Positions 17,003 to 32,009 of a DNA stretch of 64,000 nucleotides are shown piece after piece. The DNA comes from Nocardiopsis sp. FR4 (lineage in GTDB: Bacteria; Actinomycetota; Actinomycetes; Streptosporangiales; Streptosporangiaceae). Below the pieces are notes generated by a model. That model ran no database searches. It was not told the DNA's origin and saw only the letters and a list, made by a program, of their open reading frames with translations. Position 1 is the stretch's first letter; each line of letters begins with the position of its first letter. The position numbers and the translations under genes are program-made. Where the stretch lies: the NCBI RefSeq assembly GCF_009830945.1, contig NZ_VWVV01000013.1, positions 114,767-178,766 on the forward strand, given 5' to 3'.

Positions 17003-18156
17003 ATGAGTTGGACGGTCGTGGGCCGGGGTGCGGGGAGCCGCGCCGCGGCCGGTCTTCCGGATCCGCGCCATTACCTGCTCATAGGGGTGGGGCTTGAGCG
17101 CCTGCTGTGCTTGTTGGTCATGATCCTCACCGCGGCGGTGGCCATTCCGGGGACAATGCACGTAGCAGCGCTGCCCGAGATCGGGGCGTGGGCGGTGGTG
17201 GGAACGTGGAGCGTCGTCCTTGCTCTGCGGGGATGGTTTCGGGTTGGGGTACGCGCCCGGCTGGCATGGTCGGACCCACTGTTGGCGTGCGTCCTGACCG
17301 TGGTGGCGGCCCCCCTGTAGGGCGGGGCGTGGCAGGAGTGGGCGTACAAGCACCAGTTGGCGACGGCGGCCGTGGCGGGCATCGGTCTGCGGGGAGCGCA
17401 GACGGTTCTGGCGGTCGCATTCCTGGCGGGTGCACGCCTCGCTGCGGCCTGGTACCCCACCGGGAGCCACGCTGAGTCCCCGATGGGCGTGCTGACCCAG
17501 GTCAGCGTTCTGCTGTGGGTCACTCTCGTCGCCTGGCTCGCTTCCCGGCTGTTCGACTCCTACCGGCGGCTTCGCGAATCCGGGCGTGGAGCGGGTGAGG
17601 CCGAGGTCCGACGCGCCGTGGAACGCGCACGCCGACAGGAGCGGGAGGCCCAGCGCCGCGTACTGCACGAGACCGCGCTGGCGACCCTCACCGCGATCGC
17701 ACGCGGCGGGCTGGACCACCGCACGGCGCAGGTACGCGCCCGATGCGCCAGCGACGCGGTCCGGCTACGCCTTCTCCTCCAGGGGAAGGACGCGGGGCCG
17801 CCGGACGGTCTTCGCGGCACCCTGGCGGATACGGCACGGCAGGCGCACGACCTCGGCGCACAGGTACACGTGATGTGCGGGACGTCTCCGAGGAACCACC
17901 GCGTGAGGTCGTGCGAGCGCTCGGCACGGCGACCCGCGAGGCGTTGAACAACGTGGCCCGCCACTCCGGGACCACGACGGCCTGGGTTACCGCGCGTCTC
18001 CGCCGGGGAGGTGTCATGGTCTCCGTCGTCGACCGCGGGCGGGGATTCGGCCTGTGCCACTCGATCCGCCGACCTGTGGAGGAGGTCGGCGGATCAGTGC
18101 GTGTGCGCAGTGTCCCGGGCGAGAGCACGACCGTGGAACTGAGGTGGCCGCGGTGA
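17003..18156 (+). pseudogene. Sensor histidine kinase, interrupted
   Basis: NarL-type sensor kinase with a membrane N-terminus, a dimerisation/helical region (RAVERARRQEREAQRRVLHE) and a C-terminal ATPase domain (N-box REALNNVARHSG; VVDRGRGFG). Two lesions break it. An in-frame TAG at 17318-17320 splits the membrane domain, with the same frame continuing immediately after it. A shift near 17,875 separates the dimerisation region from the ATPase domain. The ATG at 17003 keeps a good AGGAAGG site and the end still overlaps the response regulator start by four bases (GTGA). The decay therefore looks recent. Confidence 0.8.
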
Positions 18157-18286
18157 TCACGGTCGCGGCCGTCGACGACGACCGCATGCTCCTCCAGGGG
18201 CTGGCCGCCCCACCTACACCAAGCTGGATCTTCTCGCTCGTGTCAGGGAGGACGGCCTGCTGCGCCGCAGCGGCCTCAGGGAGTGA
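18153..18286 (+). pseudogene. NarL/LuxR response regulator, internally deleted
   Basis: It begins with a good receiver N-terminus (VITVAAVDDDRMLLQGLA, acidic residues intact). After a frame change it ends with TYTKLDLLARVREDGLL, which resembles the last helix of a LuxR-type DNA-binding domain. Roughly 170 residues between these parts are missing. It was the partner of the broken kinase just upstream. Confidence 0.65.
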
Positions 18287-18586
18287 GGGCGCCACGGTAC
18301 CGTCCTTCGCGGGGACCACACGCGGGAAGGAAGAAGCCCTCTCGTTGCCATGTCCCGATCTCAGCCGCCGTCGGCCCGTGGTCCTCGTTCGTCGCCGTGT
18401 CCGGTGCGCCGTGTGTCTGTGTCATACCTACATCACGACAGTTCGAAGCGCTTTCGTTCCAGGGAGGAAGGAGAAGCTACAACTTTCTCGAACCAGCGAA
18501 GATGCCTGCGGCCGACATCGCTGTCACGAGCTGTGGCGACAGAGGCTTACTCCCCTTGACGACGAAACCAACACAGGGGAGAGCCA
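18287..18586. other. 300-base gap, nothing recognised
   Basis: Lower-GC sequence leading to the excisionase-like gene; no promoter or gene identified with confidence. Confidence 0.4.
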
Positions 18587-18838
18587 GTGGCCGAGGAGCG
18601 CAGGGCTTTCACGATCCATGAGCTGTACGAGCTGCCCGCCGCGGTCGATCTGATGACGGCCGCTCGCGCTCTGCACATGGGGCGAACGACGGCCTACAAG
18701 CTCGCCGGCAGTGGTGAGTTCCCCTGTCGGCTGCTCCGCTACGGCGGGACCTACCGGGTGGTCACAGCGGAGCTCCTGGAGCTGCTGGGCGTACCCCTGC
18801 CGGAGAGGGGTGCGTCAGATAGAGTCGAGTCGACATAG
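18587..18838 (+). CDS. Excisionase-like helix-turn-helix protein
   Basis: Small DNA-binding protein of 83 residues. A MerR/excisionase-type helix-turn-helix reads DLMTAARALHMGRTTAYKLA (about residues 21-40), followed by the wing GTYRVVTAELLELLG. Such proteins usually accompany integrases of integrative elements and plasmids. The GTG start follows GGGGAGAGCC. It ends 168 bases from the 3' end of tRNA-Ile, where integrative elements insert, but no integrase is visible. It may be a leftover of a lost element or an independent small regulator. Its last codons and stop lie within a copy of the GTCGAC repeat. Confidence 0.7.
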   Translation: MAEERRAFTIHELYELPAAVDLMTAARALHMGRTTAYKLAGSGEFPCRLLRYGGTYRVVTAELLELLGVPLPERGASDRVEST

Positions 18839-18877
18839 CGATTCGATCTGTTGTCGACTTGGCGTCCTGTCGGTACC
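18826..18877. repeat. GTCGAC-type short repeat
   Basis: Contains GTCGACATAG and TGTCGACTTGGCGTCCTGTC followed by GGT. The second part matches the copy at 49,884-49,906 in all but two bases. Confidence 0.5.
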
Positions 18878-19005
18878 GCTCAGTGCCGGGGAAGTGCCCG
18901 CTCTGACAGGAGATGCCGTGGGCTCCCACGGTCAGATGACGGTCAAAAGAGGAAGAGCCCCGCTCTCCGCATGGGAGAACAAGGCTCTGAACTGCACAAA
19001 CCGTG

Positions 19006-19079
19006 TGGGCGTACCAGGACTTGAACCTGGGGCCTCATCCTTATCAGGGATGCGCTCTAACCGACTGAGCTATACGCCC
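19006..19079 (-). tRNA. ileT: tRNA-Ile (GAT)
   Basis: The minus strand folds as a cloverleaf: acceptor GGGCGTA/TACGCCC, D-loop AGCTCAGTCGGTTAGAGC, anticodon arm CCCTGATAAGG with anticodon GAT, T-arm CAGGTTCAAGTCCTG and discriminator A. CCA is not encoded. In many actinobacteria tRNA-Ala follows directly; here none is seen in the window. Confidence 0.95.
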
Positions 19080-19225
19080 TCGTTCCGAGTGGAACTCTAC
19101 CGCATCCGCGGGACCGGGGCGAACCGGCTGAAGCGGGGCGGACGTGAGGCGGGACGCGGTGTCCGCGTCCCTCTCCACCTCCCATTTTACCCCCGTCCGG
19201 AAGTGCTCGGGACGGAGCGGGAGGG

Positions 19226-19255
19226 CGCGCGGCCCGGTCCGGACCGGGCCGCGCG
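19226..19255 (-). terminator. Perfect 30-bp palindrome after DUF3566 gene
   Basis: CGCGCGGCCCGGTCC followed directly by its reverse complement; it lies 9 bases past the stop at 19264. Confidence 0.75.
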
Positions 19256-19263
19256 GGTGGGGC

Positions 19264-19926
19264 CTACTCGGCCTCGGAGAGCGTCACGTCGATGCCGCCG
19301 ACCAGGTCGGCGACCAGGTTGTAGAGCATGGCGCCCACGGTGGACAGAGCGGTGATCAGCACGATGTTCAGCGCGCCGACCACGCCGGTGTAGCCCAGCA
19401 CCCGGCCGGGGGAGAACCACGCGGCCGGGTTGAGGCCGAGCTCGTCCTCGCCGCCGTCGCCCTCCAGGAGCGCGGTGATCATGTTGGTCAGCTCTTCGAA
19501 GACGCCGAGCATGGACAGCGTCGCGTAGATCACCGCGATCGCCACGAACAGGACGATGAAGCAGACCAGCGAGACGACGAAGCTGAACTTCATCACCGAC
19601 CACGGCTCCACCCGGGAGACCGTCAGGTGCGCTTTGCGGCTGGACATGCTCGCCTTCACGGCACTCGGTCCCTGCGGCACCGAGGACTTGGCTTCGGACA
19701 CTGGTGTTCCCCCCGCTTGGGAGCGGTCCTCCGCCACGTCGGTGGGCTCCGCGGCCGTCTCGTCGGCCACGTCCTCTGCCGGAGCCTCCGACGCCTCAGC
19801 GGACGCCTCGTCGGCTTCGTCGGTCACGGCGGCCCCCGCTGCCGTGTCCTTCTCGGCCGTCTCCACGTCCCCGGCGGTCTCCGGGTCGGACTCGTTCGTG
19901 GTGGTGTTCCGCTGGTTGTCAGACAT
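19264..19926 (-). CDS. DUF3566 membrane protein
   Basis: Protein of 220 residues. An acidic, Ala/Glu/Thr-rich disordered cytoplasmic N-terminus (about residues 1-90) leads into the DUF3566 domain with two membrane helices (KFSFVVSLVCFIVLFVAIAV and GALNIVLITALSTVGAMLYN). It sits directly after gyrA, as in most actinobacteria, and is thought to act in envelope or cell-division processes. I chose the ATG at 19926 (MSDNQ); a GTG at 19971 would add 15 residues, and neither has a strong ribosome site. The C-terminus is short and acidic. Confidence 0.88.
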   Translation of the reverse strand: MSDNQRNTTTNESDPETAGDVETAEKDTAAGAAVTDEADEASAEASEAPAEDVADETAAEPTDVAEDRSQAGGTPVSEAKSSVPQGPSAVKASMSSRKAHLTVSRVEPWSVMKFSFVVSLVCFIVLFVAIAVIYATLSMLGVFEELTNMITALLEGDGGEDELGLNPAAWFSPGRVLGYTGVVGALNIVLITALSTVGAMLYNLVADLVGGIDVTLSEAE

Positions 19927-19977
19927 AGAAACGTTACCGCTGGACTTTCCTTGAGAACGGGTGATGGGCACTACCGA

Positions 19978-20013
19978 GGGTCGCGGGGTCGGTTCCGCCG
20001 GGCCCCGCGACCC
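19978..20013 (-). terminator. Hairpin after gyrA
   Basis: 11-bp perfect stem (GGGTCGCGGGG with CCCCGCGACCC) and a 14-base loop, 22 bases past the gyrA stop. It may end the gyrBA transcript. Confidence 0.7.
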
Positions 20014-20034
20014 TTGTGGGGCCTAACGCGCAGT

Positions 20035-22620
<2,586 letters not shown>

Positions 22621-22692
22621 GGATGTCGATCCCTTCTACGAAGCTTGTTTGAGCGTGGTTCCCGTCCGGGCGGATCCCGGACCGGGGACTCC

Positions 22693-25094
<2,402 letters not shown>

Positions 25095-25655
25095 TCAGCG
25101 GCGGCGGGCGCCGGGGCCGCGGACCTTGATGGACACCACCGTGCCGTCGCCCAACTCCTGGTTCAGGCGGCGGATGAGATCACGCGTCATCGTTCGCGCC
25201 TGCGTGGCCATCGTCGGTGAATCAGCTACCAGGACCAGTTCACCTTCCGAATAACTTTCCGGACGGAGCCTTTTGGCGTTGAACTCGCCAACGATGTCGG
25301 CCCAGCGGCCGAACACCCCGCCGACGGCCACCTGCTCCTGCCAGCCGTGCTCGATCAGCCAGGTACGCACGGCCTCACCGAACATCTGGGGCTCGTTGCG
25401 TGACCGCAACCGGCCACGCCGCCGCGCGCGGGGGGCGCCGCGGGGCACCGCGCCCCGGTCCCGGGCCTCGGCCCGGGCGCGGGCCAGCGCCTGCCGGGCC
25501 AGGTCCGCACCGGATGCGCTCGGGGGAGCGGAGGCGCCGGACCCGGGGGAGGCGGGCGCCCCGTCCACAGGCTGTGGACGCAGGCCGCCCGGGCCGGACG
25601 CGTCCGGCCCGGGCGCCGACGGACCGTCCACAGGGTGTGGATAGCGCTCACTCAC
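25095..25655 (-). CDS. DUF721 (DciA-like) protein
   Basis: Protein of 186 residues. A Pro/Ala/Arg-rich low-complexity N-terminus (about 1-85) precedes a DUF721 domain (about 86-180: [40 protein letters not shown]). DUF721 proteins include DciA, which helps load the replicative helicase DnaB at origins in bacteria lacking DnaC, and the position between recF and gyrB near oriC fits that role. The GTG start overlaps the end of recF by eight bases, so translation is coupled. Two TCCACA-N3-TGTGGA palindromes lie inside its N-terminal coding part. Confidence 0.88.
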   Translation of the reverse strand: MSERYPHPVDGPSAPGPDASGPGGLRPQPVDGAPASPGSGASAPPSASGADLARQALARARAEARDRGAVPRGAPRARRRGRLRSRNEPQMFGEAVRTWLIEHGWQEQVAVGGVFGRWADIVGEFNAKRLRPESYSEGELVLVADSPTMATQARTMTRDLIRRLNQELGDGTVVSIKVRGPGARRR

Positions 25656-26781
25656 TCTCGACGCCCCCCTCGCGCACGCCGAAGCGGGCCCCGTCCAGCT
25701 CCTCGGGGATGTCCTCGGGCACGGCCGCGGTCACCAGGACCTGCTCGGCGTCGCGCACCCGCTCGGCGAGCCTGCGCCGGCGCTCGGTGTCCAGTTCGGC
25801 GAACACGTCGTCCAGGATGAGCACCGGGTCGTCGCCGTCGGAGCGCAGGAGGTCGAAGGCGGCCAGCTTGAGGGAGAGCGCGTAGGACCACGACTCGCCC
25901 TGGCTGGCGTAGCCCTTGGCTGGCAGGTCGCCCAGCCGCAGGTGCAGGTCGTCGCGGTGCGGCCCCACCAGGCTGATCCCGCGCTGGAGTTCGCGGTCGC
26001 GCTCCCGGGCCATGGCCGAGCGCAGGATTTCCACAAGCTGTGGACGGTCGGCGGGCAACCCCTCGCCCTCGGCCGCCGCCCCGCTGCGGTAGCTCGGGAC
26101 CGCCGGGCCGCCGGAGTCGGCCAGGCCGGCGTAGGCGCGGTCCACCCGCGGGCGCAGCTCCTCCACCAACTCCAGTCGTGCGGCCAGCAGCTCGGCCCCC
26201 GCCTCGGCCAGGTGGTCGCCCCACACCTCCAGCGTGCTCAGGTCGGGCGCGGAGCGCTGCTTGAACATGCGGCCCGAGACCGACTTGAGCAGGGCGTTGC
26301 GCTGCTTGAGCACCCGGTCGTAGTCGGCGCGCACGCCCGCCATCCGGGGGGCGCGGGCCACCAGCAGGTCGTCCAGGAAGCGGCGCCGCTCGCCCGGGTC
26401 GCCCTTGACCAGGGCCAGGTCCTCGGGGGCGAACAGCACCGTGCGCAGGATCCCGAGGACCTCGCGCGGACGGGGCGCGGGCGCCTGGTTGATCCGGGCG
26501 CGGTTGGCCCTGCCGGGGTTGAGCTCCAGGTCCACCACCATGGACCGCTCGTCGCGCACCACCTTGGCCCGGATGATCGCGCGGGGCGCGCCCAGGCGCA
26601 CGAGCGGGGTGTCGGAGGAGACCCGGTGGCTGCCGAGGGTGGCGACGTAGCCGATCGCCTCGACCAGGTTGGTCTTTCCCTGGCCGTTGGCGCCGACGAA
26701 CACGTTCACGCCGGGGCCCATCTCCAGAAGGGCCTGGGCGTAGGACCGGAAGTCGGCCAGTTGCAGGTGGGATACGTACAT
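25648..26781 (-). CDS. recF: DNA replication/repair protein RecF
   Basis: RecF of 377 residues, an SMC-like ATPase that loads RecA at gaps via RecOR. Walker A is GANGQGKTN (about residues 31-39). The signature segment is [12 protein letters not shown] and Walker B is [13 protein letters not shown] near residue 320. Length and order are canonical. The ATG is preceded by GGAGGAAGG. It lies about 120 bases downstream of gnd and overlaps the DUF721 gene at its end. Confidence 0.97.
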   Translation of the reverse strand: MYVSHLQLADFRSYAQALLEMGPGVNVFVGANGQGKTNLVEAIGYVATLGSHRVSSDTPLVRLGAPRAIIRAKVVRDERSMVVDLELNPGRANRARINQAPAPRPREVLGILRTVLFAPEDLALVKGDPGERRRFLDDLLVARAPRMAGVRADYDRVLKQRNALLKSVSGRMFKQRSAPDLSTLEVWGDHLAEAGAELLAARLELVEELRPRVDRAYAGLADSGGPAVPSYRSGAAAEGEGLPADRPQLVEILRSAMARERDRELQRGISLVGPHRDDLHLRLGDLPAKGYASQGESWSYALSLKLAAFDLLRSDGDDPVLILDDVFAELDTERRRRLAERVRDAEQVLVTAAVPEDIPEELDGARFGVREGGVESE

Positions 26782-26899
26782 CCGGCCTTCCTCCTGGGGC
26801 GGTGGCGCGGAAAAGGTGCGGGGGAAGGGTGGGGCACGGGGACGGCCCGGTACGGGCGCGTCCCCGGAAGGGTGGGAGAACGCGTGGCGGCGGGTCGCC

Positions 26900-27793
26900 T
26901 CAGACGTCGTCCGAGGTCTCGGCCCGGTGCACGGCGTGTCCGCCGAACTGCTGGCGCAGGGCCGCCACGACCTTCATGGCCGGGCTGTCGTCCTGGCGGG
27001 AGGAGAAGCGGGCGAAGAGGGAGGAGGTGATCGCCGGGGCGGGCACGGCCAGGTCCACGGCGGCCTGGACGGTCCAGCGGCCCTCGCCGGAGTCGTCGGC
27101 GTAGCCGCGCAGCCGGGACAGGTCCGGGTCCTCCTCCAAGGCCCGGGAGAGCAGGTCGAGCAGCCAGGAGCGCACCACGGTGCCCTCGCGCCAGCTCTCG
27201 AAGGTGCCGGGGACGTCGTCCACCAGGCCCGAGGCGACCATGAGCTCGTAGCCCTCGCCGAAGGCCTGCATCATGCCGTACTCGATGCCGTTGTGCACCA
27301 TCTTCACGAAGTGCCCGGCGCCGACGAGCCCGGCGTGGACGAAGCCGCCGCCCTCGTCGGGGGTCAGCGAGTCGAAGACCGGGCGGGCCCGCTCGACGTC
27401 CTCGGCCGGGCCGCCGACCATGATGCCGTAGCCGTTCTCGCGCCCCCAGACGCCGCCGCTGACCCCGGCGTCGAGGTAGCCGATCCCCTTCTCCGCCAGC
27501 GCCTTGGCCCGGACGCGGTCGTCCGCGTAGTGGGAGTTGCCGCCCTCGATGATGAGGTCGCCCGAATCCAGCAGGTCGCCCAGTTCGGCGACGGTCGCGG
27601 CGGTGGGGTCGCCCGCGGGGACCATCACCCAGACCACCCGCGGGGCGGCCAGGCGGTCCACGAGCGCGGCCAGGGTGTCGACGTCGCGCTCCGGCGAGGC
27701 GACGTCGTAGCCGACGACCTCGTGGCCCTTGTCCCTCAGGCGGGCGGCCATGTTGCCGCCCATCTTGCCGAGGCCGATCATTCCGAGCTGCAT
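26900..27793 (-). CDS. gnd: 6-phosphogluconate dehydrogenase, decarboxylating
   Basis: Short-form 6-phosphogluconate dehydrogenase of 297 residues (GndA type, shorter than the 470-residue enterobacterial form). It oxidises 6-phosphogluconate to ribulose 5-phosphate and CO2. The Rossmann motif [13 protein letters not shown] begins at about residue 7. Substrate-binding [11 protein letters not shown] and [10 protein letters not shown] are intact, with the catalytic [17 protein letters not shown]. The ATG at 27793 has AAGGGGAGC upstream. Its insertion between dnaN and recF is a regular feature of streptosporangial and streptomycete origins. Confidence 0.95.
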   Translation of the reverse strand: MQLGMIGLGKMGGNMAARLRDKGHEVVGYDVASPERDVDTLAALVDRLAAPRVVWVMVPAGDPTAATVAELGDLLDSGDLIIEGGNSHYADDRVRAKALAEKGIGYLDAGVSGGVWGRENGYGIMVGGPAEDVERARPVFDSLTPDEGGGFVHAGLVGAGHFVKMVHNGIEYGMMQAFGEGYELMVASGLVDDVPGTFESWREGTVVRSWLLDLLSRALEEDPDLSRLRGYADDSGEGRWTVQAAVDLAVPAPAITSSLFARFSSRQDDSPAMKVVAALRQQFGGHAVHRAETSDDV

Positions 27794-27826
27794 GTGGTTG
27801 CTCCCCTTCGCCGCCTGTGGTTGGAG

Positions 27827-27861
27827 GCCTGACCCGCTCCGGGGCGCGGACCGGGTCAGGC
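27827..27861 (-). terminator. Hairpin between dnaN and gnd
   Basis: Perfect 10-bp stem (GCCTGACCCG with CGGGTCAGGC) and a 15-base loop, 30 bases after the dnaN stop. It probably reduces read-through into gnd. Confidence 0.7.
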
Positions 27862-27890
27862 TGGTGCCAGTCAATCGAACCAATCGCGGA

Positions 27891-29030
27891 TCAGCCCGGC
27901 TGACGCACCGGCATGATCAGGTAGCGGTACTCGGGGGAGGAGCCCTCCTCCGCGGGCTTGCCGGTGAGGATCGACGGCTTGGTCGAGGTGGTGAAGTTCA
28001 TCCGGGCCACGTCGGTGCCGATGGCGCCGAGCCCGTCCAGCAGGAAGCCGGAGTTGAACGCGATCTGGATGTCGTCGCCCTCCAGGTCCGCCTCCAGGAC
28101 CTCCACGGCCTGGGCCTCCTCGCCGGTGCCCGCCTCCAGGACGAGCTGTCCCTGGGTGAAGGACAGCCGCAGCGGGGTGTTGCGCTCGGCGACCAGCGAG
28201 ACGCGCTTGACGGCCTCCACGAACTCCGAGCGGCTGACCTCGGCGACGGAGTTGAACGTGTCCGGCAGCAGGGAGCGGTACTTGGGGAACTCGCCGTCCA
28301 GCAGGCGGGTGGTGGTGCGGCGGCCGCCGCCCTCGAAGCCGATCATGCCCTCGCCGCCGCCGCTGTTGGAGAGGGCGATCGAGATCTCGGCGCCCGAGGT
28401 GAGCGACTTGGCGGTGTCGTGGAGGGTCTTGGCCGGGACCAGCGCGACCGCGGACAGGTCGGGGTTCTCCGGCTTCCAGGTGAGTTCGCGCACGGCCAGG
28501 CGGTAGCGGTCGGTGGAGGCGAGCGTGATGGTCTCGCCCTCGATCTCCACGCGCACACCGGTGAGCATGGGCAGGGTGTCGTCCCGGCCCGCGGCGACGG
28601 CCACCTGGCTGACCGCGGCGGCGAAGGCGTCGCTGCCGACGGTCCCGCTCACACCGGGCATCTCCGGGAGCGTGGGGTAGTCCTCCACCGGCATGGTGGT
28701 CAGGGTGAACTTGGCGCTGCCGCCGGTGACCACGACCTTCGGGCCCTCGGTGGCGACCTGCACCGGCTGCGGGGGGAGGTTGCGGGTGATCTCGGCCAGG
28801 AGCTTGCCGGTGACCAGGACCTTGCCCGGCTCCTCGACCTCGACGTCCACCGCGGCCTGGGTGGAGACCTCGTAGTCGAAGCCCGACAGGCGCAGCTGCT
28901 GGCGGCCGTCGAACTCACCGGCCTCCAACAGGATCCCGACGAGCACCGGGACCGACGGGCGTGTCGGGAGTGTGCGCGCGGTCCAGGCGACCGCCTCGGC
29001 CAGTACGTCGCGTTCGACCCGGAACTTCAC
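27891..29030 (-). CDS. dnaN: DNA polymerase III beta clamp
   Basis: Sliding clamp of 379 residues with three similar domains, which encircles DNA and tethers polymerase III. It begins VKFRVERDVLAEAVAWTART and ends with the conserved LIMPVRQPG (the MPV/MPMR-type tail that helps form the protein-binding pocket). I chose the GTG at 29030 because the family starts at this residue. Two in-frame GTG codons (29030, 29042) follow GGAAA stretches, and longer extensions are low-complexity. oriC lies directly upstream. Confidence 0.96.
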   Translation of the reverse strand: MKFRVERDVLAEAVAWTARTLPTRPSVPVLVGILLEAGEFDGRQQLRLSGFDYEVSTQAAVDVEVEEPGKVLVTGKLLAEITRNLPPQPVQVATEGPKVVVTGGSAKFTLTTMPVEDYPTLPEMPGVSGTVGSDAFAAAVSQVAVAAGRDDTLPMLTGVRVEIEGETITLASTDRYRLAVRELTWKPENPDLSAVALVPAKTLHDTAKSLTSGAEISIALSNSGGGEGMIGFEGGGRRTTTRLLDGEFPKYRSLLPDTFNSVAEVSRSEFVEAVKRVSLVAERNTPLRLSFTQGQLVLEAGTGEEAQAVEVLEADLEGDDIQIAFNSGFLLDGLGAIGTDVARMNFTTSTKPSILTGKPAEEGSSPEYRYLIMPVRQPG

Positions 29031-29118
29031 TTTCCGACTCACTTTCCGCACGACCGGTTGTGCCGGTCGAAGCCTCAACGTTGCAGGTCGTGGATCTGTG
29101 GGTCTGCCGGGGGCTCCC

Positions 29119-29133
29119 TCCACAGGGTGTGGA
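29119..29133. repeat. TCCACA-N3-TGTGGA palindrome upstream of dnaN
   Basis: Fifth copy of the paired DnaA half-box, 89 bases upstream of the dnaN start and outside the main box cluster. Confidence 0.5.
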
Positions 29134-29306
29134 CGACCGCGCCGGAGCGCGGGCGGCCGGTGCCGCGGGGAGCCTCCCCGGATCCCGTGTGTGTCACCGT
29201 CCGGACCCGGGCGGCGGAGGACAGGGGCGAGACCACACGTTACCCGGATTCACCCGCTGCCGCTGACAGCTCGGCACCGTGCTGTCGTCGCACCCGACTC
29301 GGAGCG

Positions 29307-30022
29307 TTGTCCACAGATTTTCCGCGGAGCGGTTGTGAAGCCACATCTGGGTTAATGAAGGTGCGCAGTAGTAGTAGGGCCTGTGGATAATGTGGATAAC
29401 CCTTGTTTTCGCTGGTCAGAGCCGGGATTTCTGTCCACAGGCCCTGTGGGTAACCCTGTGGGTAACTCGGGCCGCCTGTGGACAGTTCGAGCCGTCCCCA
29501 GGTTTTCCACACTCCGTCCACAGCTCCGTCCACAGGTTTTCCCCAGGTTGTCCACAACAGCCGGTGGTGAGGTGATGGGATCACGTGCTCTCCTGTCCAC
29601 AGGAACGGGGGCAGTTACCCACAGCCTAGAAGCGGTTTTCCACAAGTTATCCACAGGGTTGTCCACAGAATTGACCCCTCTCCTGTGGATAACTTCGCCG
29701 AAGAGGCGCAAAATTTTTTTCTGACCGCTTCCGCAGAACGCCCGAACCCGGGCAAAGAGGCTGTGCACAGGTTTGTCCACAGGACCCCTTCCTCTTCTGT
29801 GCAACGGTCGTTGGCACAGTGGCCGCCGGAACCGGTGTGGGAAGGGCAACAGCCTCGGCGAACAGGGTGATCCGGCACCTTCGAGGCACCAGCCGGGTCA
29901 CGGCCGACGAGACATCCCAACCGGGACGTACGCCCGCACAAGCCTGTGGATAACCCCGCGAAAGGGCGCGGAACCTGTGGATAACAGCGGGCCGCCCCGT
30001 GGCGGGGCGGCCCTGTGCACAA
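29307..30022. other. oriC: Chromosomal replication origin oriC
   Basis: This dnaA-dnaN gap holds about 20 DnaA-box-like 9-mers in both orientations. TTGTCCACA or TTATCCACA copies (or reverse complements) include 29307, 29382, 29391, 29548, 29647, 29659, 29684, 29773, 29945 and 29976. One-mismatch forms (CTGTCCACA, TTTTCCACA, TTACCCACA, TGTGGGTAA) lie between them. An AT tract AAAATTTTTTT lies near 29,711-29,721 between box clusters and is the best unwinding candidate in otherwise GC-rich DNA. Position and box density match Streptomyces-type origins. Confidence 0.93.
29989..30013 (-). terminator. Hairpin after dnaA
   Basis: Perfect 11-bp stem GGGCCGCCCCG with CGGGGCGGCCC and a TGG loop, 84 bases past the dnaA stop and inside the origin region. 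It should keep dnaA transcription from crossing oriC. Confidence 0.75.
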
Positions 30023-30096
30023 CCTGTGGAACCGGTGGAGCGGGACCGGTGGAGTCGTCGAACCGATGCGGCCGGGGAACCGGCGGAGCGGCCGGG

Positions 30097-31890
30097 TCAG
30101 CCCATCGAGGGCTGGTCCTTGATCCGGCTGGTGAGCTCGTGCACCTGGTTGTAGATGGACCGGCGCTCGGCCATCAGCGCGCGCACCTTGCGGTCGGCGT
30201 GCATCACCGTGGTGTGGTCGCGGCCGAACTGCTGCCCGATCTTGGGGAGGGAGAGCTCGGTCAGCTCCCGGCACAGGTACATGGCGATCTGTCGGGCGGT
30301 CACCAGCACCCGCGAGCGCGAGGTCCCGCACAGGTCCTCGACCGTCAGGCCGAAGTAGGCGGCCGTCTGGGACATGATCGCCCCGGCGGTCACCTCGGGC
30401 ACCTCGGTGCTGGGCACCAGGTCCCGCAGCACCTGGCTGGTCAGGTCCAGGTCCACCGACTGCCGGTTCAGGCTCGCGAACGCGGTGACCCGGATCAGCG
30501 CGCCCTCCAGCTCCCGGATGTTGGTGGAGATCTTGCTGGCGATGAACTCCAGCACCTCCGGCGGTGCGGCCAGCCCCTCCTGCGCCGCCTTCTTGCGCAG
30601 GATGGCGATCCGCGTCTCCAGCTCGGGCGGCTGGACGTCGGTGAGCAGCCCCCACTCGAACCGGCTGCGCATCCGGTCCTCCAGCGTGGTCAGCTGCTTG
30701 GGCGGCCGGTCGCTGGAGATGACGATCTGCTTGTCGGAGTTGTGCAGCGTGTTGAAGGTGTGGAAGAACTCCTCCTGCGTCTGCTCCTTGTTCTCCAGGA
30801 ACTGGATGTCGTCCACCAGGAGCACGTCGATGTCCCGGTAGCGGCGGCGGAAGCCGTCGGCCTTGCCGTCCCGGATCGAGTTGATGAACTCGTTGGTGAA
30901 CTCCTCGGAGCTGACGTAGCGCACCCGCGAGCCCTCGTACAGGCGGTGCGTGTAGTGCCCGATGGCGTGCAGCAGGTGGGTCTTGCCCAGCCCGGAGCCG
31001 CCGTGGATGAACAGCGGGTTGTAGGCCTTGGCCGGGGCCTCGGCCGCCGCCACCGACGCGGCGTGCGCGAACCGGTTGCTGGAGCCGATGACGAAGGTGT
31101 CGAAGGTGTACTTGGGGTTCAGGTGCGCGTGCTCGCCGGCCGGGGCCTCCTGGGAGCGGCCCGGGGGAGCGGGGGCCGGCTCGCTCTCGGCGGCGGGCTC
31201 CTCCGGCTCCTCGGCCGGGGGCTCCCCCTCCTCCACCGCGGCCTCGGCGGGCTCCTCCTTCGGGGTCTCCCAGCGGTTGGGCCGGTCCCACTCGGGGCCG
31301 GACCAGGACTGCTGCTCCAGCGCGGAGGGCTGCTCCCACAGCGGCGGGGCGGTGGGCGTCTCCTGGGGAGAGGCGAAGGTCTGCTGGACCCAGGGCGCGG
31401 GGGCGTCGCGGACCGTGTGCGGCTCCTCCTCGGTGCCGGAGGGCGCGGGGCTGAGCAGGTCGGCCTGGTTCTCCGGCCCGGGCGCCGGGGGGTCGGGCCG
31501 CTCGACGGCCACCGGGCGCGCGTGCTGCCCGCGCGGCGCCTCCGGCGGCGGGAAGGAGCTCTGCTGGGGCGGTGCCGGGCGTCCGTAGGCGCCGGGGGGC
31601 GCGGGGGTGGGCGGCGGTGTCTGCACGGCGGTGGGGTCGACCGTGACCGCGACCCGGATCTCCCGGCCCAGGTGGGCGGACAGCGCCTTGCTGATCGCCG
31701 GGTACAGGCGGGTCTCCAGCACCTTCTTGGTGAACTCGTTGGGCGCCGCGATGAGCGCGGTGTCCTCGATCAGACCCAGCGGACGGGTCTGCGGCAGCCA
31801 CGCGCGCTGGTGCGCGGGCAGTGAGTCGTTGTCGATCCCGTCCAGCACGCTGGACCAGACCACTGCGAGGTTGACCTGTGCGTCAGCCAA
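30097..31890 (-). CDS. dnaA: Chromosomal replication initiator DnaA
   Basis: Initiator of about 597 residues. Domain I ([20 protein letters not shown]...) is followed by an unusually long Pro/Glu-rich domain II linker (about residues 100-255). The AAA+ domain has Walker [10 protein letters not shown] near residue 295 and Walker [13 protein letters not shown]. Domain IV carries the DnaA signature [15 protein letters not shown] long linker is typical of streptomycetes and relatives. The start is uncertain: I prefer the TTG at 31890, where family similarity begins (LADAQVN), but no strong ribosome site is seen and longer frames extend upstream into DnaA boxes. Confidence 0.95.
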   Translation of the reverse strand: MADAQVNLAVVWSSVLDGIDNDSLPAHQRAWLPQTRPLGLIEDTALIAAPNEFTKKVLETRLYPAISKALSAHLGREIRVAVTVDPTAVQTPPPTPAPPGAYGRPAPPQQSSFPPPEAPRGQHARPVAVERPDPPAPGPENQADLLSPAPSGTEEEPHTVRDAPAPWVQQTFASPQETPTAPPLWEQPSALEQQSWSGPEWDRPNRWETPKEEPAEAAVEEGEPPAEEPEEPAAESEPAPAPPGRSQEAPAGEHAHLNPKYTFDTFVIGSSNRFAHAASVAAAEAPAKAYNPLFIHGGSGLGKTHLLHAIGHYTHRLYEGSRVRYVSSEEFTNEFINSIRDGKADGFRRRYRDIDVLLVDDIQFLENKEQTQEEFFHTFNTLHNSDKQIVISSDRPPKQLTTLEDRMRSRFEWGLLTDVQPPELETRIAILRKKAAQEGLAAPPEVLEFIASKISTNIRELEGALIRVTAFASLNRQSVDLDLTSQVLRDLVPSTEVPEVTAGAIMSQTAAYFGLTVEDLCGTSRSRVLVTARQIAMYLCRELTELSLPKIGQQFGRDHTTVMHADRKVRALMAERRSIYNQVHELTSRIKDQPSMG

Positions 31891-32009
31891 GGTGACCTGC
31901 CATGGGTTCAGTCCCTTCGGTGCGGTGCGGAGTGGGAAGGGGGTGCCGGGAGCGACTTCCCATTGTCCCCCCTGCCGGGAGGTGTCGGTGCTTCTGGGGG
32001 GTATGGGCT

